Shown here: positions 34,257 to 43,121 of the stretch, one piece after another
Numbering within the stretch: position 1 is the stretch's first letter
Layout: each line of letters begins with the position of its first letter
Assembly (NCBI RefSeq): GCF_001277255.1
Contig: NZ_CP012264.1
Span: 3,410,001-3,474,000 of the forward strand
DNA: 64,000 nt
Source of the DNA: Cronobacter condimenti 1330
GTDB lineage: Bacteria > Pseudomonadota > Gammaproteobacteria > Enterobacterales > Enterobacteriaceae
Direction: 5' to 3'
The notes under the pieces: generated by a model
Databases searched by the model: none
Seen by the model: only the letters and a program-made list of their open reading frames with translations
Told to the model about the DNA's origin: nothing
Position numbers and translations under genes: made by a program

Positions 34257-34358
34257 TCAACAATAGCGAAGGCGATCATACTTTTTTAAAATGGCTAGCA
34301 TCGATGGCGGGCTTTCCCGCACACTCATTTCTATTCGGCGCTGCATCAGGATCGTGTT

Positions 34359-35186
34359 ATGTCTGACAATGAAAATTTACTGCTTAAGCTTCGCCAGGAG
34401 CTTTCTGCCTTTAGTCCTACCCAGCGCAAACTGGGTGAGTATGTGCTGGGCGACCCTGCGCGCGTGCTCTACCTGACTATCACGGAGCTGGCTCGCGAAA
34501 GTGAGACAAGCGAAGCCAGCGTGACTCGCTTGTGCCGCACTCTGGGGTGCAAAGGGTATAACGAATTCAAAATGGCGCTGGCGCTGGATGTGCAACGCGG
34601 GCAGTCGCCGCGCGCGCAAGGCGGCGACGCGCTTGATGCGCTGGTGGAAGAATCGGTACAGGCGCTGCGCGACACCGCCCAGCTACTTGACCGCGCAAAG
34701 CTGGAAGAGGCCGCGCGCGTACTGCATCAGGCCAGTTCAGTGCAGATTTACGGCGTCGCCGCAAGCGCGATTGTGGGCGAGTATTTGCATTACAAGTTAT
34801 TGCGTCTTGGTAAACCAGCGCAGGTGTTTAGTGATATGCACCGGGCCTCGATGAACGCGACCATGTTGCGCCAGACGGATCTGGTGATTGCTATTTCCAG
34901 TTCTGGATCCACCCGCGATCTGTTGCACGCCGTTAAACTTGCCCGTAAGGCCGGTGCGCCCATCTTAACATTAAGCAACACGCCGCGAAGCCCGCTGGCC
35001 TCAATAAGCGATATGCAGCTGGTCGCCGCCAAACCTGAAGGGCCGCTCAATGCAGGCGCGCTGAATGCCAAAGTCGGTGCGATGCTGCTGGTCGAGTTAT
35101 TAACCGCTTCGCTGATGGCGCTGGACAGCCATTACCGGGAAACCAGCCAGCAGACAGCCAGCGCAACGTTACCTTTATTACTTTGA
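34359..35186 (+). CDS. RpiR/MurR-family regulator with SIS domain
   Basis: 275 residues. An N-terminal HTH_6 domain (about 1-77: FSPTQRKLGEYVLGDPARVLYLTITELARESETSEASVTRLCRTLG in order) precedes a SIS sugar-phosphate-binding domain (about 120-250: QIYGVAASAIVGEYLHYKLLRLGKP and AISSSGSTRDLLHAVKLARKAGAP). This architecture is that of MurR, which senses MurNAc-6-P. Here it is divergent from the EIICB-nanE operon, so it probably senses an amino-sugar phosphate and represses uptake genes. Not MurR itself: no murQ or murP neighbour with a MurP-type arrangement. Confidence 0.9.
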   Translation: MSDNENLLLKLRQELSAFSPTQRKLGEYVLGDPARVLYLTITELARESETSEASVTRLCRTLGCKGYNEFKMALALDVQRGQSPRAQGGDALDALVEESVQALRDTAQLLDRAKLEEAARVLHQASSVQIYGVAASAIVGEYLHYKLLRLGKPAQVFSDMHRASMNATMLRQTDLVIAISSSGSTRDLLHAVKLARKAGAPILTLSNTPRSPLASISDMQLVAAKPEGPLNAGALNAKVGAMLLVELLTASLMALDSHYRETSQQTASATLPLLL

Positions 35187-35191
35187 TAGCC

Positions 35192-35231
35192 GGCGTTGCA
35201 GGATACGAATAATCTCTGCAGCGCCTTTTTT
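35192..35231 (+). terminator. Terminator after the RpiR regulator
   Basis: GGCGTTGCAG...CTGCAGCGCC (one G-T wobble pair) with a 14-base loop and a T-run at 35226-35231, just after the stop codon. Confidence 0.75.
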
Positions 35232-35519
35232 ATATCAATAAGAATGTAACCAAACGTAATTTTTCTTAGCGTTTGCCATTTTCTTTCTCGCCCTGGCGCG
35301 GAGAGGTATGGCGATAAAAACTTTTTACATTCAAAAAGATAAATAATTTATTTATTGCGCCGGGATTTTTTTCTTTGTTTTTCTGTCAGAGAACAATCCC
35401 CTTTGCGACTTTCCTTAAAATAACCTTAATTTCTCCTCTTTTATGCCACGCCGTTATTTATCTGGCGTTTACTTTTCTGCTCCTACAATCCGCCCCATTA
35501 ACCCATTGGAATAATACAA
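35232..35519. other. AT-rich leader of the SDR gene
   Basis: About 290 bp with no gene recognised, notably AT-rich (35240-35430) against GC-rich surroundings. Should contain the promoter of the SDR gene. The composition would suit H-NS binding and a foreign origin, but this is inference. Confidence 0.45.
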
Positions 35520-36629
35520 ATGAAAACATTATTAATAACGGGCGGAACGGGTTTTCTGGGCGGGGCAGTAATAGAGAAAATTCTTCAACGCAATGAAAAG
35601 GTCAATTTATTGCTGCTGGTACGTGCCGGGGATGCTGAAGCCGGGCTGGCGCGCGTGCTTAACAATATGCGCAAGTTTAACCTTAGTGAAGCGCAGCTTT
35701 CGACGCTGACGGCCACGCAGATAGTGTGCGGTGATTTAGGCGAGCCGGAAAGTTTCCTGCATGACGTCCGCCTCGATAGCGTGACGCACGTGATTAACTG
35801 CGCGGCGGTAGCCTCGTTTGGCAATAATCCCCTTATCTGGAAAGTGAATGTTGAAGGGACGCTGGCTTTCGCACACCGCATGGCGCAGGTTGCAGGTCTG
35901 GAGCGGTTCCTGCACGTGGGCACGGCCATGTCCTGTACGCCTGAGCCAGATTCACTGGTGCCGGAAAGCGCAGAGTTTCGTGAAAATGCCGAGCACCTGG
36001 TGGCCTATACGCATTCGAAATCAACCATCGAACAACTGATGCGCCAGCAGTGCCCACAACTGCCGCTGGTGATCGCCCGTCCTTCTATCGTTGTGGGTCA
36101 TACCCACCATGGCTGCCAGCCTTCTACCAGCATTTTTTGGGTTTTCAGCATGGGGCTGATGCTACAGAAATTTATGTGCTCGCTGGAAGATCGTGTGGAT
36201 GTGATCCCCGTGGATTATTGCGCTGAGGCATTATTGCTGCTGCTGCAAAAAGAGATAGCCCGGGGCGAGGTGGTCCATATCTCTGCGGGAGAAGAGAATA
36301 GCGTTCGCTTTGCTGATATTGATATCGCGATGGCGCAGGCACAGAAAAAGGCACCTGTTGCTGATAATTATGCGCAGGTAAGTTATGAAGCGTTAGTGAA
36401 AATGCGCCGCGAACTGAAAGATATTTTCGGGCCGTGTAATGAACGCCTGATGCTGAAAGCGATGCGTTTATATGGCGCTTTTGCCACGCTGAATGTGCGC
36501 TTTTGCAACGATAAACTGCTGAAGCTCGGCATGCCAAAACCGCCGCGTTTCACCGATTATATTGATCGCTGTGTGCAGACCACGAATGGATTAAGCATTC
36601 CACAGCAAATGGAAGTCGATTTTAAATAA
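35520..36629 (+). CDS. SDR-superfamily protein resembling thioester/fatty acyl reductase domains
   Basis: 369 residues, an extended short-chain dehydrogenase of the NAD-binding-4 (male sterility / thioester reductase) type. The cofactor loop is ITGGTGFLGGAVIEKIL at the N-terminus; the acidic VCGDLGEPE and VINCAAVASFGNN segments follow; the catalytic Tyr-Lys pair is YTHSK (near residue 165), and IARPSIVVGHT matches the substrate loop of acyl reductases. The C-terminal part (RELKDIFGPCNERLMLKAMRLYGAF, in parts) may bind the acyl group. No carrier protein, adenylation domain or lipid gene is adjacent. I do not recognise a named orthologue; NADPH-dependent reduction of an acyl thioester is a family-based guess. 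Early codons are AT-rich. Confidence 0.75.
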   Translation: MKTLLITGGTGFLGGAVIEKILQRNEKVNLLLLVRAGDAEAGLARVLNNMRKFNLSEAQLSTLTATQIVCGDLGEPESFLHDVRLDSVTHVINCAAVASFGNNPLIWKVNVEGTLAFAHRMAQVAGLERFLHVGTAMSCTPEPDSLVPESAEFRENAEHLVAYTHSKSTIEQLMRQQCPQLPLVIARPSIVVGHTHHGCQPSTSIFWVFSMGLMLQKFMCSLEDRVDVIPVDYCAEALLLLLQKEIARGEVVHISAGEENSVRFADIDIAMAQAQKKAPVADNYAQVSYEALVKMRRELKDIFGPCNERLMLKAMRLYGAFATLNVRFCNDKLLKLGMPKPPRFTDYIDRCVQTTNGLSIPQQMEVDFK

Positions 36630-36661
36630 AAAAAATGCCAGTCATTCGACTGGCATTTCTC
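36627..36661. terminator. Bidirectional terminator between the SDR gene and eno
   Basis: AAATGCCAGTC-attc-GACTGGCATTT with flanking A-run (36627-36634). The stem closely resembles that of the rpoS terminator at 12113. Serves both convergent genes. Confidence 0.85.
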
Positions 36662-36680
36662 TTTGAGAAAGGTCTGGCGA

Positions 36681-37979
36681 TTATGCCTGGCCTTTGATCT
36701 CTTTACGACCGTTGAACGGTGCTTTTTCGCCCAGCGCTTCTTCGATACGGATCAGCTGGTTGTATTTAGCAACACGGTCAGAACGGCTCATAGAACCAGT
36801 TTTGATCTGGCCTGCCGCAGTACCTACCGCCAGGTCAGCGATGGTCGCGTCTTCGGTTTCGCCAGAACGGTGAGAGATGACAGCCGTATAGCCCGCGTCT
36901 TTCGCCATTTTGATTGCAGCCAGAGTTTCGGACAGAGAACCGATCTGGTTGAATTTGATCAGGATGGAGTTAGCGATGCCTTTCTCGATGCCTTCTTTCA
37001 GGATCTTGGTGTTGGTTACGAACAGGTCGTCGCCCACCAGCTGGATTTTGTCGCCCAGAACTTTGGTCTGGTATGCAAAACCGTCCCAGTCAGACTCGTC
37101 CAGACCGTCTTCGATAGATACGATCGGGTACTGTTTGGTCAGGTCTTCCAGGAAGTGAGTGAACTCTTCAGAGGTGAAGGCTTTGTTGCCTTCGCCAGCC
37201 AGAACGTATTTGCCGTCTTTGTAGAATTCAGACGCTGCGCAGTCCATCGCCAGAGTGATGTCTTTGCCCAGTTCGTAGCCTGCTGCTTTTACCGCTTCTG
37301 CGATAACGGCCAGCGCTTCGGCGTTGGAGCCCAGATTCGGCGCGTAGCCACCTTCGTCACCCACAGCGGTGTTCATGCCTTTGCTTTTCAGCACTTTCGC
37401 CAGGTGATGGAATACTTCAGAACCCATGCGGATAGCTTCTTTCACGCTGGAAGCGCCAACCGGCTGGATCATGAATTCCTGGATATCAACGTTGTTGTCA
37501 GCGTGCTCGCCGCCGTTGATGATGTTCATCATCGGAACCGGCATAGAGAATTTGCCCGGGGTGCCGTTCAGCTCAGCGATGTGCTCGTACAGCGGCATGC
37601 CTTTAGAAGCAGCAGCGGCCTTAGCAGCAGCCAGAGAAACGGCCAGAATAGCGTTCGCACCGAAGTTAGATTTGTTTTCAGTACCGTCCAGATCGATCAT
37701 GATCTTGTCGATACCAGCCTGATCTTTAGCATCTTTGCCAACGATAGCCTGAGCGATCGGGCCGTTAACCGCACCAACCGCTTTGGTTACGCCTTTGCCC
37801 AGGAAACGGGATTTGTCGCCATCGCGCAGTTCCAGCGCTTCGCGGGAACCAGTAGAAGCACCTGACGGGGCAGCAGCCATACCTACGAAACCGCCTTCCA
37901 GATGAACTTCGGCTTCAACAGTCGGGTTACCACGGGAGTCGATGATTTCACGACCGATGACTTTAACGATTTTGGACAT
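36681..37979 (-). CDS. eno: Enolase
   Basis: Interconverts 2-phosphoglycerate and phosphoenolpyruvate; also a component of the RNA degradosome. 432 residues. Motifs: MSKIVKVIGREIIDSRGNPT at the start, GAILAVSLA-like NAILAVSLAAAKAAA, metal ligands in DCAASEFY and SIEDGLDESDWDGF, the catalytic Lys in LIKFNQIGSLSET, and SHRSGETEDATIADLAVG. The ATG at 37979 is the conserved start; in-frame sequence upstream is not coding. Codon use is strongly biased to preferred codons, as expected for a very highly expressed gene. 82 bp downstream of pyrG. Confidence 0.99.
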   Translation of the reverse strand: MSKIVKVIGREIIDSRGNPTVEAEVHLEGGFVGMAAAPSGASTGSREALELRDGDKSRFLGKGVTKAVGAVNGPIAQAIVGKDAKDQAGIDKIMIDLDGTENKSNFGANAILAVSLAAAKAAAASKGMPLYEHIAELNGTPGKFSMPVPMMNIINGGEHADNNVDIQEFMIQPVGASSVKEAIRMGSEVFHHLAKVLKSKGMNTAVGDEGGYAPNLGSNAEALAVIAEAVKAAGYELGKDITLAMDCAASEFYKDGKYVLAGEGNKAFTSEEFTHFLEDLTKQYPIVSIEDGLDESDWDGFAYQTKVLGDKIQLVGDDLFVTNTKILKEGIEKGIANSILIKFNQIGSLSETLAAIKMAKDAGYTAVISHRSGETEDATIADLAVGTAAGQIKTGSMSRSDRVAKYNQLIRIEEALGEKAPFNGRKEIKGQA

Positions 37980-38022
37980 TAGATTTTCCTCAGTACAAGT
38001 TAAACTAAAACTCCAGACAAAC

Positions 38023-38045
38023 AACGCGCGATAAAGTCGCGCGTT
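38023..38045. other. Hairpin in the pyrG-eno gap
   Basis: AACGCGCG-ataaagt-CGCGCGTT, perfect 8-bp arms, in the 82-bp gap. There is no T-run, so it is more likely an mRNA-stability or processing element than a terminator. Confidence 0.55.
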
Positions 38046-38061
38046 GCCGTTCTAACTCTGC

Positions 38062-39699
38062 TTACTTCTCCTGACGCTTTTGGTGCTCGCTGGCGGCTTT
38101 CACAAAGCCTGCAAACAGCGGGTGCCCGTCACGCGGCGTGGAAGTAAATTCCGGGTGGAACTGACAGGCGACGAACCACGGATGATTCGGCACTTCGATG
38201 ATCTCGACCAACTGATCATCGCCGGAACGGCCTGCAACACGCAGACCAGCTGCTTCAATTTGCTTCAACAACATATTGTTGACTTCATAACGGTGGCGGT
38301 GACGTTCAACAATCGTAGGTTCGCCATAAAGCTTGCGCACCAGGCTGTCATCAGACAGCTGGCACTGCTGCGCACCCAGACGCATCGTTCCGCCGAGATC
38401 GCTCTTTTCAGTACGCGTCTCGATATTACCGTTTTCATCCCGCCATTCGGTGATTAACGCCACGACCGGGTATTTACAGTCTGGCACAAATTCCGTGGAG
38501 TTGGCGTTCTCCATACCGGCGACATGACGTGCAAACTCAATCATCGCCACTTGCATACCGAGGCAAATGCCGAGGTAAGGAATGTTGTTTTCACGGGCGT
38601 AGCGCGCGGTGGCGATTTTGCCTTCCACGCCGCGATAACCGAAGCCGCCCGGGATAAGGATTGCATCCAGACCTTTCAGCAATTCATCGCCGCGGGTTTC
38701 AACATCCTGCGAATCGATAAGCTTGATATTGACGGTCACGCGATTTTTCAGGCCACCATGTTTGAGCGCCTCAATAACCGACTTATAGGCGTCCGGCAGT
38801 TCAATGTACTTGCCGACCATACCGATAGTGACTTCGCCCGCCGGATTCGCTTCTTCATAAATAACCTGTTCCCATTCAGACAGGTTAGCTTCCGGACAGT
38901 TCAAGCTGAATCGTTTACAAATATAATCGTCCAGCCCCTGCGATTTCAACAGGCCCGGAATTTTATAGATGGAATCGACATCTTTCAGAGAAATAACCGC
39001 TTTTTCTGGAACGTTACAGAATAACGCAATCTTGGCGCGTTCATTGGCCGGTACGGCGCGATCGGAGCGGCAAATCAGGACGTCTGGCTGGATGCCGATA
39101 GAGAGCAATTCTTTAACGGAATGCTGGGTCGGTTTAGTTTTCACCTCGCCTGCAGCAGCCATATACGGCACCAGCGTCAGGTGCATAAACATGGTGTGCT
39201 CGCGGCCCACTTCGACCGCCATCTGACGAATTGCTTCGAGGAACGGCAGGGATTCGATATCGCCGACGGTGCCGCCGATTTCGACCAGCACCACATCATG
39301 GCCTTCGCCGCCTGCAAGAATGCGTTCTTTGATGGCGTTGGTAATGTGCGGAATAACCTGAACGGTCGCGCCCAGGTAGTCGCCACGACGCTCTTTACGC
39401 AGTACTTCAGAGTAAATACGGCCTGTCGTGAAGTTGTTGCGGCGCGTCATGCGGGTGCGGATAAAACGCTCGTAATGACCCAGGTCCAGATCGGTTTCAG
39501 CGCCGTCTTCCGTAACGAACACTTCCCCGTGTTGGATAGGGCTCATGGTACCTGGATCGACATTAATATACGGATCCAGTTTCATGATGGTCACGTTGAG
39601 GCCACGGGCTTCAAGAATGGCTGCGAGGGAGGCTGCGGCAATGCCTTTACCCAGAGAGGAAACGACCCCGCCGGTCACAAAAATATAGTTCGTTGTCAT
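38062..39699 (-). CDS. pyrG: CTP synthase
   Basis: Makes CTP from UTP, ATP and glutamine. 545 residues. The N-terminal synthetase domain has FVTGGVVSSLGKGIAAASLAAIL, KLDPYINVDPGTMSP and TVGDIESLPFLEA; the C-terminal class I glutamine amidotransferase has PYLGICLGMQVAMIEFAR with its nucleophile Cys and the later HPEF His-Glu. Transcribed ahead of eno. 225 bp separate its start from mazG. Confidence 0.99.
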   Translation of the reverse strand: MTTNYIFVTGGVVSSLGKGIAAASLAAILEARGLNVTIMKLDPYINVDPGTMSPIQHGEVFVTEDGAETDLDLGHYERFIRTRMTRRNNFTTGRIYSEVLRKERRGDYLGATVQVIPHITNAIKERILAGGEGHDVVLVEIGGTVGDIESLPFLEAIRQMAVEVGREHTMFMHLTLVPYMAAAGEVKTKPTQHSVKELLSIGIQPDVLICRSDRAVPANERAKIALFCNVPEKAVISLKDVDSIYKIPGLLKSQGLDDYICKRFSLNCPEANLSEWEQVIYEEANPAGEVTIGMVGKYIELPDAYKSVIEALKHGGLKNRVTVNIKLIDSQDVETRGDELLKGLDAILIPGGFGYRGVEGKIATARYARENNIPYLGICLGMQVAMIEFARHVAGMENANSTEFVPDCKYPVVALITEWRDENGNIETRTEKSDLGGTMRLGAQQCQLSDDSLVRKLYGEPTIVERHRHRYEVNNMLLKQIEAAGLRVAGRSGDDQLVEIIEVPNHPWFVACQFHPEFTSTPRDGHPLFAGFVKAASEHQKRQEK

Positions 39700-39924
39700 G
39701 CTGAACCTGAGAAGTTAGGTTTAAAGACGATGGAATAACCAGGACGGGAAAGTAGTATACCCGAACAGGACGGGGCTCACAAACTTTCATTCTGCACGTT
39801 CACTGGCTGCCCTCGCCAGACCCAAGCCGCAAGAAAATAGCCTTTTTCACAGAAATGTTTTTGACGTAAATCAAGCGCTTGTTGGAAATAATTGTCTACA
39901 ACAAGCGCTTGCTACGAAAAAGCG

Positions 39925-40716
39925 TTAACTATCAATTTCCTGGCGTTTAACGGTTTGCCATGCAGCTTCCATCTGCTCAAGGCTCGCCTGCTCCATTTCC
40001 AGGCCCTGAGCGCGAATTATTGCTTCAACCTGACGGAAACGCCGCTCGAATTTCCGGTTCGCTTTTTGCAGTGCGGTCTCGGCTTTCGCACCCAGATGGC
40101 GAGACAAATTGACGGTTGCGAACAGTAAATCACCGATTTCCTCTTCAAGTTTCGCCTCGTCAATCACGGCCTGCTGCGCCTCGTGCATTACCTCGTCTAT
40201 CTCTTCATGCACTTTCTCGACTACCGGGCCAAGCGATGTCCAGTCGAAGCCAACCGCGGAGCAGCGTTTCTGGATTTTATGGGCGCGCATCAGCGCCGGT
40301 AAACTCTCGGGAATATCATCGAGCGTCGAATGCTGCGCTTTTTCTGCCCGCTCAGCGCTTTTGGTTTTCTCCCAGTTGGCGAGCACTTCCGTACTGTTGC
40401 TGAACGCCGCATCGCCGAAAATATGGGGATGACGGCGTTCGAGCTTATCGCTTATCGCCGCGCAGATATCGTCGAAGTTAAAGCGCCCGTCTTCCTGCGC
40501 CATCTGGGCATAGAACACCACCTGGAACAAAAGGTCGCCGAGCTCGCCACGCAGATCGTCGAAATCCTCGCGGGCAATAGCGTCCAGCACTTCGTAAGTT
40601 TCTTCAAGTGTATAAGGGGCGATGGTGGCGAAGGTTTGTTCTTTATCCCACGGGCAGCCGGTTTCCGGGTCGCGCAGGCGTTTCATAATACCGAGCAAGC
40701 GGTCGATTTGGGTCAT
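39925..40716 (-). CDS. mazG: Nucleoside triphosphate pyrophosphohydrolase MazG
   Basis: Hydrolyses all NTPs and dNTPs to monophosphates and lowers (p)ppGpp effects in E. coli. 263 residues with two MazG folds: the first near residues 10-110 has WDKEQTFATIAPYTLEETYEVLDAI and DLRGELGDLLFQVVFYAQMA, the second near 170-245 has KVHEEIDEV and EEEIGDLLFATVNLSRHLG. The acidic EExxE and ExxD ligands are present in both. Located between relA and pyrG. E. coli K-12 carries the mazEF toxin genes between relA and mazG; here the 113-bp gap holds none. Confidence 0.97.
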   Translation of the reverse strand: MTQIDRLLGIMKRLRDPETGCPWDKEQTFATIAPYTLEETYEVLDAIAREDFDDLRGELGDLLFQVVFYAQMAQEDGRFNFDDICAAISDKLERRHPHIFGDAAFSNSTEVLANWEKTKSAERAEKAQHSTLDDIPESLPALMRAHKIQKRCSAVGFDWTSLGPVVEKVHEEIDEVMHEAQQAVIDEAKLEEEIGDLLFATVNLSRHLGAKAETALQKANRKFERRFRQVEAIIRAQGLEMEQASLEQMEAAWQTVKRQEIDS

Positions 40717-40795
40717 TGGAAGTCCTTATTAAAAGGCGTGGCGATAAAAAATGCGTATGCCACGCGCCTCACTCAGGAGGAGAAAAATGAAAGAC

Positions 40796-40819
40796 GGCGT
40801 AAACGCTGTGGCTTACGCC
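40796..40819 (-). terminator. Possible terminator after relA
   Basis: GGCGTAA-acgctgtggc-TTACGCC with a moderately T-rich minus-strand downstream segment. Stem is only 7 bp and the T-run is interrupted, so it is uncertain. Confidence 0.35.
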
Positions 40820-40829
40820 GCCTGGCGCA

Positions 40830-43070
40830 TCAGCCGCCGTGCAGGCGTCTGGCGTCGATGACATCCGGCACCTGATTGAGCTTGCCGAGCACGCGTCCGA
40901 GAACCTGCAGGTTATAAATTTCGATTTCCATATCAATGGTCGCCAGTTGCTGACGCGTATCGCTGCGGCTGGTCACGCCCAGCACGTTGACCTTTTCGTT
41001 GGCGAGAATCGTTGTGATATCACGCAGCAGGCCGCTGCGATCATTAGCCGTGACGCGTACCACCAGCGAATAGCCCGCAGAATAGCTCTCGCCCCACACT
41101 GCGTCGACAATGCGCTCCGGCGCATGTGATTGCAGTTCCGTCAGTTGATCGCAATCGGCACGGTGAATCGAAATGCCCCGCCCTTGTGTAATAAAACCGA
41201 CGATGTCATCGCCCGGGATAGGCTGACAGCAACGCGCAATATGGTGCATCAGATTGCCCACGCCTTCGACCACGACGCGGCCATTGTCACGGCTGCTTCG
41301 CCCCTGCGGCGCATACGTTTTTTGCTGAAGCTGGCGCAGCGCTGCGGCGTCCTGTTCTTCTGCGCTCGGCTTATTGAACTGCGCCTGGAGGAAATTCACC
41401 ATCTGGTTGAGACGAATATCGCCGCCGCCGATGGCCGCCAGCAGTTCATCGACTTCATTGAAGTTGTAGCGCGGCAGCAGATGTTTTTCCGCTTCTTTCA
41501 GGCTAATACCGAGGTGTGCCAGCTCGTCGTCCAGAATCTGGCGGCCCGCAATAATGTTTTTATCGCGGTCTTGCTTGCGGAACCAGGCATGAATTTTAGC
41601 GCGTGCACGGCTGGTGCCGACATACCCGAGGTTTGGGTTCAGCCAGTCGCGGCTGGGGTTCGGCTGCTTTTGGGTAATGATTTCAATCTGGTCACCCATC
41701 TGGAGTTGATAGGTAAACGGCACAATCCTGCCGCCAATTTTCGCTCCGATGCAGCGGTGCCCGACATCGCTGTGGATGTGATAGGCAAAATCGAGGGGGG
41801 TAGATCCCGCTGGCAGGTCAACCACATCGCCTTTCGGGGTGAAAACATATACGCGATCGTCAAAGACCTGGCTGCGCAGTTCGTCGAGCATTTCGCCGGA
41901 ATCTGCCATCTCTTCTTGCCAGGCGATGAGTTTACGCAGCCAGGCAATACGGTCTTCATGGCCGTTACGTACGCCGCTGCCGCTTGCCGCCCCCTCTTTA
42001 TATTTCCAGTGGGCCGCCACGCCGAGCTCAGCGTCTTCATGCATCTGTTTGGTGCGGATTTGAATCTCAACGGTCTTCCCCCCGGGGCCAAGCACCACGG
42101 TGTGGATCGACTGATAGCCGTTGGGTTTCGGGTTCGCGACGTAATCATCGAACTCATCTGGCAAATGGCGATAGTGCGTATGCACTATCCCGAGCGCCGC
42201 ATAGCAGTCCTGCAGACGTTCCGCGACGATGCGCACCGCGCGCACGTCAAACAGTTCATCGAAGGCCAGATGCTTTTTCTGCATCTTTCGCCAGATGCTG
42301 TAGATGTGTTTAGGGCGCCCATAGACTTCCGCCTTTACGCCCTCTTCTTTCATGGCCTTACGCAGATGCGTAACAAACTCGTCGATGTAATGCTCGCGAT
42401 CGATACGCCGCTCATGGAGCAGTTTAGCGATGCGTTTATATTCATCCGGATGCAGATAACGGAAGCAGAAATCCTCAAGCTCCCATTTAAGCTGACCAAT
42501 GCCGAGGCGGTTAGCCAGCGGCGCATAGATGTTGGTACATTCTTTCGCCGCCAGTACGCGCTCATCTTCCGGTGCGTCTTTCACTTCTCGCAGATGTGCG
42601 ATGCGCTCGGCGAGCTTTATGACGACGCAGCGGAAATCATCAACCATCGCCAGCAGCATGCGACGGACATTATCTACTTGATCGGAGGAGACGGAATCGT
42701 GATGGGTGGCTTTTAGCTGACGAATGGCTGCCATATCACGCACGCCGTGAATCAGCTCGACAACGGATTTTCCGACGCTCTCTTTGAGCACCTCTTCGCT
42801 GACCACACCGCCGTCAACCAGTGGGAAGAGCAACGCGGCGCGCAGAGTATCGATATCCATACTCAGCATGGTGAGGATTTCGACCATTTCCACGCCACGC
42901 CAGAGCAAAAGATCCGCCTGCGGGTGGCCCTGAGTTTGCTGTTCGCAATAGCGCCAGGTTTCGGTTAAGCGTTCACACGACGGCTGACTGGCGATCCCAA
43001 GGCTCGCCACCCACTTTTCATGGTCAAATTCGCCAGCTTTATTAAGATGTGCACTTCTTACCGCAACCAT
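40830..43070 (-). CDS. relA: (p)ppGpp synthetase RelA
   Basis: Ribosome-associated synthetase of the stringent response, making (p)ppGpp when uncharged tRNA enters the A site. 746 residues, two more than E. coli. The pseudo-hydrolase N-terminal domain lacks a proper HD pair (LLFPLVDGGVV). The synthetase domain (about 240-390) has YGRPKHIYSIWRKM and NPKPNGYQSIHTVVLGPGGK; then TGS (VYVFTPKGDVVDLPAGSTPLDFAYHIH), the zinc-finger region, and a C-terminal ACT/RRM domain (SLVVRVTANDRSGLLRDITTILANEKVNVLG). ATG at 43070 (MVAVRSAH) is the conserved start. Same strand as mazG. Confidence 0.98.
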   Translation of the reverse strand: MVAVRSAHLNKAGEFDHEKWVASLGIASQPSCERLTETWRYCEQQTQGHPQADLLLWRGVEMVEILTMLSMDIDTLRAALLFPLVDGGVVSEEVLKESVGKSVVELIHGVRDMAAIRQLKATHHDSVSSDQVDNVRRMLLAMVDDFRCVVIKLAERIAHLREVKDAPEDERVLAAKECTNIYAPLANRLGIGQLKWELEDFCFRYLHPDEYKRIAKLLHERRIDREHYIDEFVTHLRKAMKEEGVKAEVYGRPKHIYSIWRKMQKKHLAFDELFDVRAVRIVAERLQDCYAALGIVHTHYRHLPDEFDDYVANPKPNGYQSIHTVVLGPGGKTVEIQIRTKQMHEDAELGVAAHWKYKEGAASGSGVRNGHEDRIAWLRKLIAWQEEMADSGEMLDELRSQVFDDRVYVFTPKGDVVDLPAGSTPLDFAYHIHSDVGHRCIGAKIGGRIVPFTYQLQMGDQIEIITQKQPNPSRDWLNPNLGYVGTSRARAKIHAWFRKQDRDKNIIAGRQILDDELAHLGISLKEAEKHLLPRYNFNEVDELLAAIGGGDIRLNQMVNFLQAQFNKPSAEEQDAAALRQLQQKTYAPQGRSSRDNGRVVVEGVGNLMHHIARCCQPIPGDDIVGFITQGRGISIHRADCDQLTELQSHAPERIVDAVWGESYSAGYSLVVRVTANDRSGLLRDITTILANEKVNVLGVTSRSDTRQQLATIDMEIEIYNLQVLGRVLGKLNQVPDVIDARRLHGG

Positions 43071-43121
43071 CGTCCTCTCCTTTCGGGACCAGCCTGCCCG
43101 CACCGTGCGGCGGCCTCACTA

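Noticed and set aside
36663..37865. A 400-codon open frame on the plus strand across eno
   Set aside because: It is antisense to enolase and arises from eno's strong codon bias. The translation has no recognisable domain and is rich in Phe, Arg and Val.
41130..42716. A 528-codon open frame on the plus strand across relA
   Set aside because: Antisense to relA, which matches E. coli RelA along its whole length. No ribosome site or family motif.
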